Virus record (IMG/VR): IMGVR_UViG_3300008740_000022
Coordinates: 1 to 36,072 of that record
DNA: 36,072 bases
Origin: a virus
Strand: one strand, 5' to 3'
Shown: positions 9,074-16,540 of the stretch, piece by piece
Position numbering within the stretch: position 1 is the first letter of the stretch
Layout of the letters: every line of letters begins with the position of its first letter
Translations under genes and position numbers: made by a program
Notes under the pieces: generated by a model
What the model was told of the DNA's origin: nothing
Databases searched by the model: none
What the model saw: the letters and a program-made list of their open reading frames with translations, nothing else

Positions 9074-10042
9074 ATGATTAAATTTGATGCTGTAATGGCC
9101 CCTCATAGATTCTGGTATATAATTCCAAAATTAAAAGAAGCAGGAATTTTTAATTCTTTTAGAGAAGATGGTGCATGGGGCGGAATAAAACCAAGAAAGA
9201 CTGCATGTCTTTACGGTGAGAATTTAAATGTATATATTGATGCTTCTGATGGACATGCGGTGGAGTGGGGAACTATTGAGCCTTGTGAGCGAGTTCTTTG
9301 GATAGTGGAGGATACTAAAGATAAGCCTTTTTTGTTTTTTAAGAATTGGTATTCTCCTTCTATGTGTATAGAAACGGACAAAATTGTTTCTGAAAATAAT
9401 GGAAGAACAATTCCGTTTATGTATTGGGGAACCTATCCATATTTTCCCTCTATTTGGCAAAGTAGAAATGAATTAATGGAAATAAACAAAAGTACAGAAA
9501 AAATTATAGATGTTGGTCTATATGCAAAGCCAAGAAAGTATTATGATCCTAATAGGTCTAAGTTTGATAGTAGAATGTCTTGGATGGGATATGAATGGTT
9601 CGGTTATGGCCCAGCAGTAGATACTGGGATGAATGAACATTCTGCAAGAATTGAAATTATCAATAAGGTAAAACAATCAAAATATACTTATGACCACATT
9701 TATGATGTTCCTATGGAAACTTTGATTTCGAGGAGCATGAATACTAAAGTCGTGTATGATATGCCAACAACTTCTAGCATTTCGCATAGAATGTTTGAGT
9801 TTGGTTGGTTTGGTAAGTGTGTTATTCTTAGAACAAGTGATGTAGATTTTCCTTATTCGTGGAAAGAATATTATCCAGAACTTGATTATAATTCTGACAC
9901 ATGGGAAGACGATCTTGGGGAAATAATAGAAAATCATGAAGAATGGGGAGATAAGATTAAATATTATCTTGAAACATATTGTACACCAGAAGTTATTACT
10001 GATTATTTTTTGAAAGAGATAGAAAAAGAATTAGATAAATGA
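9074..10042 (+). CDS. GT-B-like glycosyltransferase, CgeB-type C-terminus
   Basis: A 322-residue protein with an unusual N-terminal half and a C-terminal half resembling the Glyco_trans_1_2 domain: SISHRMFEFGWFGKCVIL is the helix-strand in which the conserved motif R-x-x-E-x-x-x-x-G of such enzymes lies, followed by an acidic stretch and a DDLGEIIENHEEW helix. VLWIVEDTKD in the first domain is a probable Rossmann strand. It is translationally coupled: it starts 1 bp after the radical SAM gene and overlaps the next gene by 4 bp (ATGA). It may be paralogous in the C-terminal part to the protein at 6892-7899. The substrate is unknown. Confidence 0.55.
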   Translation: MIKFDAVMAPHRFWYIIPKLKEAGIFNSFREDGAWGGIKPRKTACLYGENLNVYIDASDGHAVEWGTIEPCERVLWIVEDTKDKPFLFFKNWYSPSMCIETDKIVSENNGRTIPFMYWGTYPYFPSIWQSRNELMEINKSTEKIIDVGLYAKPRKYYDPNRSKFDSRMSWMGYEWFGYGPAVDTGMNEHSARIEIINKVKQSKYTYDHIYDVPMETLISRSMNTKVVYDMPTTSSISHRMFEFGWFGKCVILRTSDVDFPYSWKEYYPELDYNSDTWEDDLGEIIENHEEWGDKIKYYLETYCTPEVITDYFLKEIEKELDK

Positions 10043-10734
10043 TTATACGAGAACAAGCCAAGAATTTTTATTTGAATAATTTTAGCACGAATGCTTTTGA
10101 TATTACCAGTAAAACTTATATCAATTATATGTCCGCATTGAAAACTATATATGATGAAACGCTAAAGGATGATTATCACTTTGTTGAAAAGTATCCATAC
10201 ACACAAGACCTGAAACCTTCTGTTTTTGATTATGATGAGTCTTTTGTTGATGTTCTAGTCGAACATGGAATTGATCTTTACATTAAAGATGTGATTGGTT
10301 TGAATTTATGTTTATCTCATATTCAGATTAGAAATGCACATCCTTATCCAGATGGAAAGAGTAGTTATCAAGAATGGCATAGAGACACATATGTATATGA
10401 TGGTAATTTTTCTGGAATGTTTCCTCCTGGTTTAAAGTTGATATTCTATCCACACTTTGATAGAGAACCGCAGCCTGTTTTAGCGTGTGTGCCTAATACG
10501 GCATTGACGATGCAATACGATAGAGCGTCAGATTTTTCTCAGATTACAGAAAATAGGATACATACAATTAATAGTTCAAATGATACATACTTTATATTCA
10601 ACACTTCGATGTTGCATTCTACTTTGCCGGCAAGAGAGAAAAATTTGAGAATTATATATTGCTTTAATTATGAACATTCTTTGGACGAACATGCCAAAAA
10701 ATGTCAAGAGATGTGGAAGGACATGACAGCGTGA
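10039..10734 (+). CDS. 2OG-Fe(II) oxygenase, phytanoyl-CoA dioxygenase-like
   Basis: A 231-residue oxygenase. The iron triad appears as H114-R-D116 (EWHRDTY) and H193 (SMLHSTLPA), with R199 or R204 for 2-oxoglutarate. The spacing and the W-H-x-D context fit PhyH-like enzymes. It is clearly different from the other two oxygenases (2754-3392 and 5529-6188) outside the triad, so these are not recent duplicates. Start is ATG at 10039, coupled to the upstream gene by ATGA. The natural substrate is not visible; sugar hydroxylation or deoxygenation-type chemistry is an inference from context. Confidence 0.74.
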   Translation: MIIREQAKNFYLNNFSTNAFDITSKTYINYMSALKTIYDETLKDDYHFVEKYPYTQDLKPSVFDYDESFVDVLVEHGIDLYIKDVIGLNLCLSHIQIRNAHPYPDGKSSYQEWHRDTYVYDGNFSGMFPPGLKLIFYPHFDREPQPVLACVPNTALTMQYDRASDFSQITENRIHTINSSNDTYFIFNTSMLHSTLPAREKNLRIIYCFNYEHSLDEHAKKCQEMWKDMTA

Positions 10735-11723
10735 AAAAAATAGGAATTGTTGGTGCAGGAAAAAGATATGTCGATTACTATAAGGATGTGATCGAATCTT
10801 TTGATTTAGAGATTTCTGGATTTGTTACACAGTCTGGTAAGCTATCCGATGAAGTAGGAGACTATGAAGTTTTTGCGACAGTATCAGAATTAGTGAATCA
10901 TGATGAGCCAGATTTTCTGCTTGCTGTTGTGCCATATTATGCGACTCCTCAAATTGTACTAGAGGCTACAAAAGTTGAGTGTGATATTTTAGTGGAGACT
11001 CCTTTTCCTCCTCCTCAGCATTGGGATGTGATACGGGCGACTGTAGAAGAGTCTGGTATCGTTGTTGGTGTTGTTGAGCAATGGCCATTTCTTCCTTTAG
11101 AATGTTTTAAAAAGAAAGTCATTGAGGCTGGTTTGTTGGGCGATATTCATTTAGTTGAGAATGATTATAGAACATATAACTATCATGGCATGGCTCAGCT
11201 TAGAAATTATGTAGGAAAAGATGTCGGTATTAAAAATGTTATAGCATCGACTCATAAAAATTATCCACTGAATGATAATGATGATTATTGGAATATCACT
11301 CTGGCTGAATTTGAGAATGGAGCAACACTATTGTTTAAACATTCTGATTTAGCAAAAAGAGAAATCGCCAAGAATATGAGAGGTACTCCTTCGATTCGTA
11401 TACATGGAAGTAAAGGAACTTTCGTTTCTGGTTGTTTGTTGAAAGACGAATCTACACCTTGGTTTAGTGCCATTGCAGAAGATGGGGATACATATAATCG
11501 AGGTGTCGGAGTGCATTTCGATGATGGTGTTTTGGTGAAACTCACTTCCATTCTGCCAAATGGTTCTGAGATTTCGTGGGAGAATAATTATTTTGAACAT
11601 GGATTTGATGAGTCACAAATTGCTATTGCTCAACATATCGAATCAATGATGAATGGTGATATGTTGTGGACAATGGAAGATGGGTTGATAGATTTGAGTC
11701 TTGGTGATTCCAGCTGGATATAA
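10731..11723 (+). CDS. Gfo/Idh/MocA-family oxidoreductase
   Basis: A 330-residue NAD(P)-dependent oxidoreductase. The Rossmann turn is GIVGAGKRY (5-13), followed by the usual VVPYYATPQIVLEA helix and an ILVETPFP stretch that occupies the position of the family's EKP motif, with the lysine replaced by threonine (T90). The second domain has a G-L-L-G-D-I turn, as in family members that oxidise sugar or nucleotide-sugar hydroxyls. I place the start at GTG 10731, which overlaps the previous stop as GTGA with AAGGA upstream; the longer frame from ATG 10701 would add ten unlikely residues. Probable role: oxidation or reduction step in sugar synthesis. Confidence 0.78.
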   Translation: MKKIGIVGAGKRYVDYYKDVIESFDLEISGFVTQSGKLSDEVGDYEVFATVSELVNHDEPDFLLAVVPYYATPQIVLEATKVECDILVETPFPPPQHWDVIRATVEESGIVVGVVEQWPFLPLECFKKKVIEAGLLGDIHLVENDYRTYNYHGMAQLRNYVGKDVGIKNVIASTHKNYPLNDNDDYWNITLAEFENGATLLFKHSDLAKREIAKNMRGTPSIRIHGSKGTFVSGCLLKDESTPWFSAIAEDGDTYNRGVGVHFDDGVLVKLTSILPNGSEISWENNYFEHGFDESQIAIAQHIESMMNGDMLWTMEDGLIDLSLGDSSWI

Positions 11724-11753
11724 GGACATGAATATGTTGGAGAAAGTAGTGGA

Positions 11754-12656
11754 ATGAAAGTTTATGTGAATGCACCTAATGAAAATTGGATATTAGATCG
11801 CTATAAAAAGGAATGGTGCGACAATCATTTGGAATTATCTACCGACAACCCATTAGATGCTGATTTATTATGGATGCTCGATAGTTATACATGGATGAAT
11901 TGGAATCCTAAAATATTAGCAGAGAAAAAGGTGGTAAGCACAATTACACATATTGCGCCAGAAAAATTTGATTATGAGGCATTTAAATATCGTGATCAAT
12001 TTGTCGACCATTATCAAGCTATGTGTGATAAAAGTGCTGAGGATGTTCGGAAGCTCACGAATAAACCAGTTACGTCTTTGAAATTTTGGGTCAATGAAAA
12101 TATATGGAAACCTTATGATAGTAATTATAAAAAATTGAGAATTAAATATAAGTTACCGATAGAGGGTGTTTTGTTTGGTTCTTTTCAGAGAGACACAGAA
12201 GGTCACGATTTAAAATCGCCTAAGTTAGTTAAAGGTCCAGACATTCTGTGTGATTATCTTGAATATTTGAAGTCTATTGATTTTAAGTTTAGTGTCGTAT
12301 TGTCTGGATGGCGAAGGCAATATGTGATGAATAGATTAGATAATGCTGGTATACCATACTACTATTTTGAAATGTGCGATTTTGATATATTGAATGAATT
12401 GTATAATTGTCTTGATCTGTACATAGTGTCTTCTCGTAGAGAGGGAGGACCCCAGGCAATATCAGAATGCGCTATGACGAAGACTCCTATTATTTCCACT
12501 GATGTTGGATTGGCATCTGACATTCTTGCGCCCGAGAGTGTCAATGATAATTTGAAGGAAGCAACACCAAATTTGGAATATGCCTATGATAAGGTTCAGC
12601 AATATACCATAAAGAATCATATGCAGAAATTTGTGGATCTATTCATTGACATTTGA
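11754..12656 (+). CDS. GT4-type glycosyltransferase
   Basis: A 300-residue GT-B glycosyltransferase. The donor-binding region EGGPQAISE fits EX7E exactly and is followed by KTPIISTDVGLASDIL, the classic GT4 ending. An earlier GSFQRDTEGHDLKSPKLVKG segment corresponds to the nucleotide-contact loop with the family's G-R/K...KG pattern. It is shorter than most GT4 proteins. A 30-bp gap separates it from the oxidoreductase, with GGAG in front of the ATG. It is the last gene of the sugar operon: a sigma70-like promoter overlaps its 3' end and the following gene has quite different composition. Confidence 0.82.
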   Translation: MKVYVNAPNENWILDRYKKEWCDNHLELSTDNPLDADLLWMLDSYTWMNWNPKILAEKKVVSTITHIAPEKFDYEAFKYRDQFVDHYQAMCDKSAEDVRKLTNKPVTSLKFWVNENIWKPYDSNYKKLRIKYKLPIEGVLFGSFQRDTEGHDLKSPKLVKGPDILCDYLEYLKSIDFKFSVVLSGWRRQYVMNRLDNAGIPYYYFEMCDFDILNELYNCLDLYIVSSRREGGPQAISECAMTKTPIISTDVGLASDILAPESVNDNLKEATPNLEYAYDKVQQYTIKNHMQKFVDLFIDI

Positions 12657-12674
12657 TCCTATGTGTTGTATATT
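12646..12674 (+). promoter_or_regulatory. Sigma70-like promoter, TTGACA-17-TATATT
   Basis: The -35 TTGACA (12646-12651) is a full consensus and the -10 TATATT (12669-12674) matches five of six, with a 17-bp spacer. It sits at the 3' end of the sugar operon and about 30 bp before the next start codon, so it should drive the 12704 gene and those after it. It shares the CATTGAC core with the promoters at 16258 and 17708. Confidence 0.7.
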
Positions 12675-12703
12675 TACTAGCGAACAATTTAGCAGAGGGT
12701 TTC

Positions 12704-13822
12704 ATGGCAAAGCGTAAAGGTGCCAAGTACGAAGCTACAATTTACGGTACAAAAGAACCGACATGGAATGATGTGTCTGAGTTGAGTTCGGAAGAATTGC
12801 AACACAAGATTTCCGAAGCTCTCAATTATTACAACTATGTGTATTCTCCCAAAGAATGCCATGCGTTTATGGTAGATTACGTTGCGTCTATTGATAAGAA
12901 GAGGGGTGCTGTTCTTCGTACCACGAACGTAACGGGCAAGCGTACATATTCCGCAGTTGCTCGAATGGCAACAAATGGTCTTGTTCTTCCTGAGGACACA
13001 CAGGCGCGCCTTGATGCTGAAGTAGAGTCTCTGGTATCTGAAGCTCAGGAGATTTTGAAGACTCGAAAAAAGAAGGCAGCAAAGAAGGTTGCCAAGCCTA
13101 TCAATATTCAGGAACGAATTCGGACACAGGTGTCTCACCTCATTGGTGAGATTGAAGGTGAAGTTGACGAGTTTCTTCTGAATGGTTGCAAATCAGATTT
13201 CAATCTGTATAAGTGGCTCAAGGCAAAGCAAGTAAAAGGAATGTTGTCTGGCAAGATTGCAACATACTATGATGCGCTTTGCGATGAGTTGAAAGATGTT
13301 GTTTCTGGTAGAGACGATGAGCTGAACGAAGCCTATTCGTATTTGACGAAGCCGCAGAAGAAGCGGTATCTCAAGTTTATTCAGTCGTTGGTGGCTGATG
13401 CACTAGCCTGGGCAGACTCAGCCAAGAAGAGTCGCAAGCCGCGCCGTCGTAAAGTTCGGTCTGTTGCTGAAATTGTATCTTCGGTAAAGTATAAGAAGTC
13501 CGATGATACATATAAGATTGCGAGCGAATCTCCCGAAAATATGATTGATGCGTCTCAGGTGTGGATCTTTGACACCAAGAATCGTTTTTTGTATCGGTAT
13601 GTGTCTGATTCTGGTATTGTGATAAAAGGTACGACACTTAAAGAGTGGGACTCGACTAAATCATTCAAGAAGAAGATTCGCAAGCCTGAACAAATTTTGC
13701 CTGACGTGATGAAGGGCGGTAAGGTAAAGTTGCGGAAGTTGATGGATATGATTAAAGCAAAGGAAACAAAGGTTACCGGTCGTATTAATGCTGACATGGT
13801 AATAGTAAGGATAGTAAAGTAG
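12704..13822 (+). CDS. Large basic protein of unknown function
   Basis: A 372-residue protein that I do not recognise beyond a general likeness to uncharacterised proteins of marine T4-like phages. It is rich in lysine and arginine, with a KKKAAKK stretch near residue 125 and a K/R-rich KKSRKPRRRKVR patch near the middle, suggesting nucleic acid or virion DNA contact. The N-terminal part may be helical (ELSSEELQHKISEALNYYNYVY). ATG at 12704 is chosen for AGAGGG just upstream; the frame extends back to 12653 but that would read through the promoter. Base composition is clearly less AT-rich than the preceding operon. Confidence 0.7.
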   Translation: MAKRKGAKYEATIYGTKEPTWNDVSELSSEELQHKISEALNYYNYVYSPKECHAFMVDYVASIDKKRGAVLRTTNVTGKRTYSAVARMATNGLVLPEDTQARLDAEVESLVSEAQEILKTRKKKAAKKVAKPINIQERIRTQVSHLIGEIEGEVDEFLLNGCKSDFNLYKWLKAKQVKGMLSGKIATYYDALCDELKDVVSGRDDELNEAYSYLTKPQKKRYLKFIQSLVADALAWADSAKKSRKPRRRKVRSVAEIVSSVKYKKSDDTYKIASESPENMIDASQVWIFDTKNRFLYRYVSDSGIVIKGTTLKEWDSTKSFKKKIRKPEQILPDVMKGGKVKLRKLMDMIKAKETKVTGRINADMVIVRIVK

Positions 13823-14061
13823 TGAGAATTGAACAAACTAGAAGAGAGGCACTAACTGAAGTTGTAATTAGTCGAATGAGTGTTCTCGTAATTGCGATTA
13901 TTACGGCTGAGTTATTTGTATACGAGTGGTTTGGTGTAAAGGTTTCGTCTAGTCAAAATGTAGGTATGATGATATATTGGTCGTTCCAGAGCATTCTTAT
14001 TGGATACACGATACGTCGATTTTTTGAAATGAGGCTGGGAAGTCGCAATGATTCTCGTTGA
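13822..14061 (+). CDS. Small membrane protein, DUF2061-like
   Basis: A 79-residue protein starting at GTG 13822, sharing one base with the preceding TAG. It has two hydrophobic helices (about residues 19-36 and 48-65) separated by a short loop and a basic N-terminus (RIEQTRREALTEVVISR). The REA.TE.VISRM start followed by two helices and a basic helical tail resembles DUF2061 small membrane proteins. It overlaps rnh by 14 bp, so it is translated with it. The function is unknown. Confidence 0.65.
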   Translation: MRIEQTRREALTEVVISRMSVLVIAIITAELFVYEWFGVKVSSSQNVGMMIYWSFQSILIGYTIRRFFEMRLGSRNDSR

Positions 14062-14923
14062 CCTAAATCAAATTTCGATTAGTAATTTAATGGTATCTTT
14101 GAATAGTAAATACAATCAGCATATGGAAGTGGATGAGAATCTGATTCGCCATATGGTATTGAATAGTCTTCGCATGTATCGAAGCTCATACAAAGAGAAG
14201 TATGGCGAGTTGGTGCTGTGTTGTGACAATAGAAATTATTGGCGCAAAGAAATCTTTCCGTTCTACAAAGCATCCAGAAAAAAGACTCGTGCTTCCTCGG
14301 ATTATGATTGGAATCTAATTTTTGAAACGCTAAATACTATTCGTGATGAGTTGACGGAATATTTTCCGTATAAGGTAATTGACGTTTATCGAGCGGAGGC
14401 AGACGACATTATTGCAATGTTGGCAATGCATCGAAGTGATCCATCAGAACCTACTTTGATCTTGTCTGGTGATAAAGATTTTATGCAACTACAGTATATC
14501 GAAAACGTGGACCAATATTCTCCAGTACAAAAGAAGTTTCTTAAAACTGACGATCCTTCTGTATTCCTAAAAGAGCACATTTTTAGGGGTGATCGAAGTG
14601 ATGGCATTCCTAACTGTTTGTCTGGAGATGGTGTTTTTGTTCAAGGGCACAGGCAGAAGCCGCTTTCAACCAAAAAGTTGAATGAGTGGGTTTCTGATAT
14701 AAATCTGGATCAAGATGAGAAGCCTGATGGTATGGACGAAAATGCCTGGAGAGGATTTTGTCGAAATCGTGAGTTGATCGATTTGAAGTATGTGCCAGAA
14801 GATTTGAAAATTCAGATTTTAGATGCATATGATAATTGTGATATTCCTGATAGAAGCGGTCTTTTGAATTTCTTTATTCAGAAGAGGCTTCGCAATTTAA
14901 TGGACTGTATACAAGAATTTTGA
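14048..14923 (+). CDS. rnh: Ribonuclease H (T4-type 5'-nuclease, FEN family)
   Basis: A 291-residue flap endonuclease/RNase H of the T4 type, which removes RNA primers and flaps during lagging-strand synthesis. Metal-binding acidic residues are in place: D5 (VDLNQ), D60 (CCDNRNYWR), E117/D119/D120 in RAEADDIIAML, D142/D144 in LSGDKDFMQLQ, and D182/D185 in GDRSDGIPN. WRKEIFPFYKASRKK is the characteristic helical-arch region with its basic residues. The length is close to T4 RNase H (305 aa). In T4, rnh lies near 33, 59 and 32; here those genes follow about 6 kb downstream in the same orientation. Confidence 0.93.
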   Translation: MILVDLNQISISNLMVSLNSKYNQHMEVDENLIRHMVLNSLRMYRSSYKEKYGELVLCCDNRNYWRKEIFPFYKASRKKTRASSDYDWNLIFETLNTIRDELTEYFPYKVIDVYRAEADDIIAMLAMHRSDPSEPTLILSGDKDFMQLQYIENVDQYSPVQKKFLKTDDPSVFLKEHIFRGDRSDGIPNCLSGDGVFVQGHRQKPLSTKKLNEWVSDINLDQDEKPDGMDENAWRGFCRNRELIDLKYVPEDLKIQILDAYDNCDIPDRSGLLNFFIQKRLRNLMDCIQEF

Positions 14924-14938
14924 TGATTGGAGAATAGA

Positions 14939-15373
14939 ATGACGCCTACTGTACCTGAAGTATTTGAATTATTTGAAAAGGCAAAAAGTACGAGAGATAG
15001 AATCGGCTGCTTAAGAAAACACGAATCATTTGCACTCAAGACGATTTTGCAGGGTGCATTTCATCCAAATCTTAACTTGGAACTTCCTCCTGGTGTACCA
15101 CCTTACACGCCAGATGATGCTCCTGTTGGGCACGCTCCATCTCATCTAGAAATGGAAGCGAGAAAGTTTGGATATTTTGTGAATGCAGGAGACCTGATTC
15201 AAGATAAGCGATTGAGAGAAAAACTCTTTATTGATATTTTGGAAAGTGTTCATGCGACCGAAGCAGAATTGTTGCTGAAGATGAAAGATAAGGATCTTCA
15301 GGTGAAGGGATTAACATATGAAATTGTATGTCAGGCATTTCCTGACCTAAATTTACCAGAAAGGACCGAATAA
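14939..15373 (+). CDS. DUF6433-like phage protein
   Basis: A 144-residue protein resembling the uncharacterised DUF6433 family found in cyanophages and related T4-like phages. The pattern seen is a helical N-terminus (FELFEKAKSTRDRIGCLRKHES), a proline-rich loop with PPGVPPYTPDDAP, and a C-terminal ILESVHATEAELLL...VKGLTYEIVCQAFP. ATG 14939 has GGAG six bases upstream; an in-frame TTG at 14927 is unlikely. It follows rnh closely and probably shares its transcript. The function is not known; the family assignment is from memory of the pattern. Confidence 0.65.
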   Translation: MTPTVPEVFELFEKAKSTRDRIGCLRKHESFALKTILQGAFHPNLNLELPPGVPPYTPDDAPVGHAPSHLEMEARKFGYFVNAGDLIQDKRLREKLFIDILESVHATEAELLLKMKDKDLQVKGLTYEIVCQAFPDLNLPERTE

Positions 15374-15376
15374 AGA

Positions 15377-15586
15377 ATGGACGTAAAGAATTCCACTCGA
15401 TATACCGATGATGATGAGTATGTAGAGGCAAAGAATACTAGGAAGAAGAGACGAAAGCAAAAAAGACGCAACCATAATCATATGATTAATCAGATTGCTT
15501 CAGATTATAGTAATGGTATTTCTTATGACGAAGACGATTTGGTTGATTTGATTGAAAATATGGATGAAGAATACTATGATTATTAG
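15377..15586 (+). CDS. Small charged protein of unknown function
   Basis: A 69-residue protein with a strongly basic middle (TRKKRRKQKRRNHNH) and an acidic C-terminal tail (YDEDDLVDLIENMDEEYYDY). Such a bipolar layout could mean nucleic-acid binding plus a protein contact, but no family is recognised. It begins 3 bp after the previous stop. I considered gp33, but a better gp33 candidate lies at 21253-21477. Confidence 0.6.
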   Translation: MDVKNSTRYTDDDEYVEAKNTRKKRRKQKRRNHNHMINQIASDYSNGISYDEDDLVDLIENMDEEYYDY

Positions 15587-15594
15587 GATTTGAT

Positions 15595-15843
15595 TTGGCT
15601 GTTGAATTTGGTTATTTCATTATTGGTTTATTATATATAATAGCAATATACTTTAGTTGGAAGAATGGATACAATGCAGGTGTGCTCGCGGGCGGCGAGG
15701 CCTTTATGGAAGTGTTAGTTGAGGAAGAGTTAATTCAGACTTCGGTTGATGGTGATGGTAATGTTGAGGTCAGTGGTACGATGCTTGGCTGCCCGAAGTG
15801 TTCTCCATATGTCAATCGAGAAAATGATACAAAGGAAGCATAG
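15595..15843 (+). CDS. Small membrane-anchored protein, TTG start
   Basis: An 82-residue protein starting at TTG 15595, with AGGA six to eight bases upstream. An N-terminal hydrophobic segment (about residues 5-20, FGYFIIGLLYIIAIYF) should anchor it in the membrane. The rest is polar and has one CPKC pair (GCPKCSPY) that could bind a metal with a partner. It is immediately followed by the next ATG. No family recognised. Confidence 0.55.
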   Translation: MAVEFGYFIIGLLYIIAIYFSWKNGYNAGVLAGGEAFMEVLVEEELIQTSVDGDGNVEVSGTMLGCPKCSPYVNRENDTKEA

Positions 15844-16029
15844 ATGTTGAAATTAAATTCCGAATTTGATGATCAACAAAAATATTATCATTGTGATTTT
15901 TGTGGGCAGTCTTCTTTTCTTAAAGTGTTCCGTGTAGTAATAGCAGAAGAATACAATAAAATTACATCTCGTCCGTTATGGGCATGTGCGGACTGTTCGC
16001 GAGAGAAGGATCGCCTCAGGGAGGCGTGA
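15844..16029 (+). CDS. Small zinc-finger protein
   Basis: A 61-residue protein with two CxxC knuckles, C17-x-x-C20 (HCDFCGQ) and C48-x-x-C51 (ACADCS), typical of a single four-cysteine zinc site. It begins directly after the preceding stop codon. The last codons overlap a GC-rich hairpin (16012-16026). It might bind nucleic acid or a protein partner; no specific role can be assigned. Confidence 0.6.
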   Translation: MLKLNSEFDDQQKYYHCDFCGQSSFLKVFRVVIAEEYNKITSRPLWACADCSREKDRLREA

Positions 16030-16257
16030 GCCCTTCTCCGGTCTCCGGGCGCTCATATAGAGAATCAGCCGGTGGAGGTCGCCCTCTCCAGGCTTTTCTT
16101 CTCTAGACCTGTATATTGACTCTAGGGGGTCTATTAAATCGCTGGAGAAACCGTTTTGAGAGCAGTTAGAAACATGAGCAAAATCAACGACTTAGAAGAA
16201 AGTCTAAAAGTTCTTTGATTTCGCATACTTACGAGGCAAGTTTTTTTAAAGAATCCA
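16030..16257 (+). other. Gene-free leader with GC-rich hairpins
   Basis: No convincing gene. Its first part is GC-rich and foldable: a CGCCTC/GAGGCG hairpin (16012-16026) at the end of the preceding gene and an imperfect one at 16028-16054 (GAGC pairing with GCTC). Neither is followed by a proper T-tract, so they are not clean terminators. Two CTCTAG copies lie near 16100 and 16120. The second part is AT-rich and leads into the promoter at 16258. Confidence 0.5.
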
Positions 16258-16286
16258 TTGACTTCTGTCGATAAGTAATGTATACT
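16258..16286 (+). promoter_or_regulatory. Sigma70-like promoter, TTGACT-17-TATACT
   Basis: The -35 TTGACT (16258-16263) and -10 TATACT (16281-16286) each match five of six consensus bases with the optimal 17-bp spacer. The expected start of transcription near 16293 leaves a short leader with GGGGAG before the GTG at 16316. The sequence ATCCATTGAC around the -35 is repeated at the 17708 promoter. It probably serves the two genes and tRNAs that follow. Confidence 0.72.
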
Positions 16287-16315
16287 CTGTGTTGATTGAG
16301 TGGGGAGATATTCCC

Positions 16316-16540
16316 GTGAGTACAGTCCGTCTGCGTGGCATTTCGCGCCACGGCAAGAATCGCATCTCGCAGCATGGCGACCTCTGGGTGGTCAAGGCCG
16401 TGCGCGAGTCGGTCAAGTTCCCGACCAGCGCGCCTGGTCCTTTTCTCAGTCTTGGATCTGTCACTACGGAAGATTGGCGATGGATCTCAGAGGTCAATGA
16501 TCCTAACTTTGAGATTGTGGAGGAAGTGAATGGCGCGTAA
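16316..16540 (+). CDS. Small basic protein of unknown function
   Basis: A 74-residue protein starting at GTG 16316, with GGGGAG eight bases upstream; this start also fits the promoter at 16258, while an in-frame GTG at 16289 lies right at the expected transcription start. The N-terminal half is basic and the C-terminal half acidic (SEVNDPNFEIVEEV). No family recognised. Its GC content is much higher than that of the sugar operon, and it overlaps the next gene by 11 bp. Confidence 0.55.
   Translation: MSTVRLRGISRHGKNRISQHGDLWVVKAVRESVKFPTSAPGPFLSLGSVTTEDWRWISEVNDPNFEIVEEVNGA

Noticed and set aside
15377-15586. gp33 identity for the 69-aa charged protein next to the rnh block
   Set aside because: The protein at 21253-21477 fits the gp33 pattern much better and lies directly before gene 59.
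16174-16218. 14-residue frame MSKINDLEESLKVL in the leader
   Set aside because: No SD and upstream of the promoter; too short to judge.
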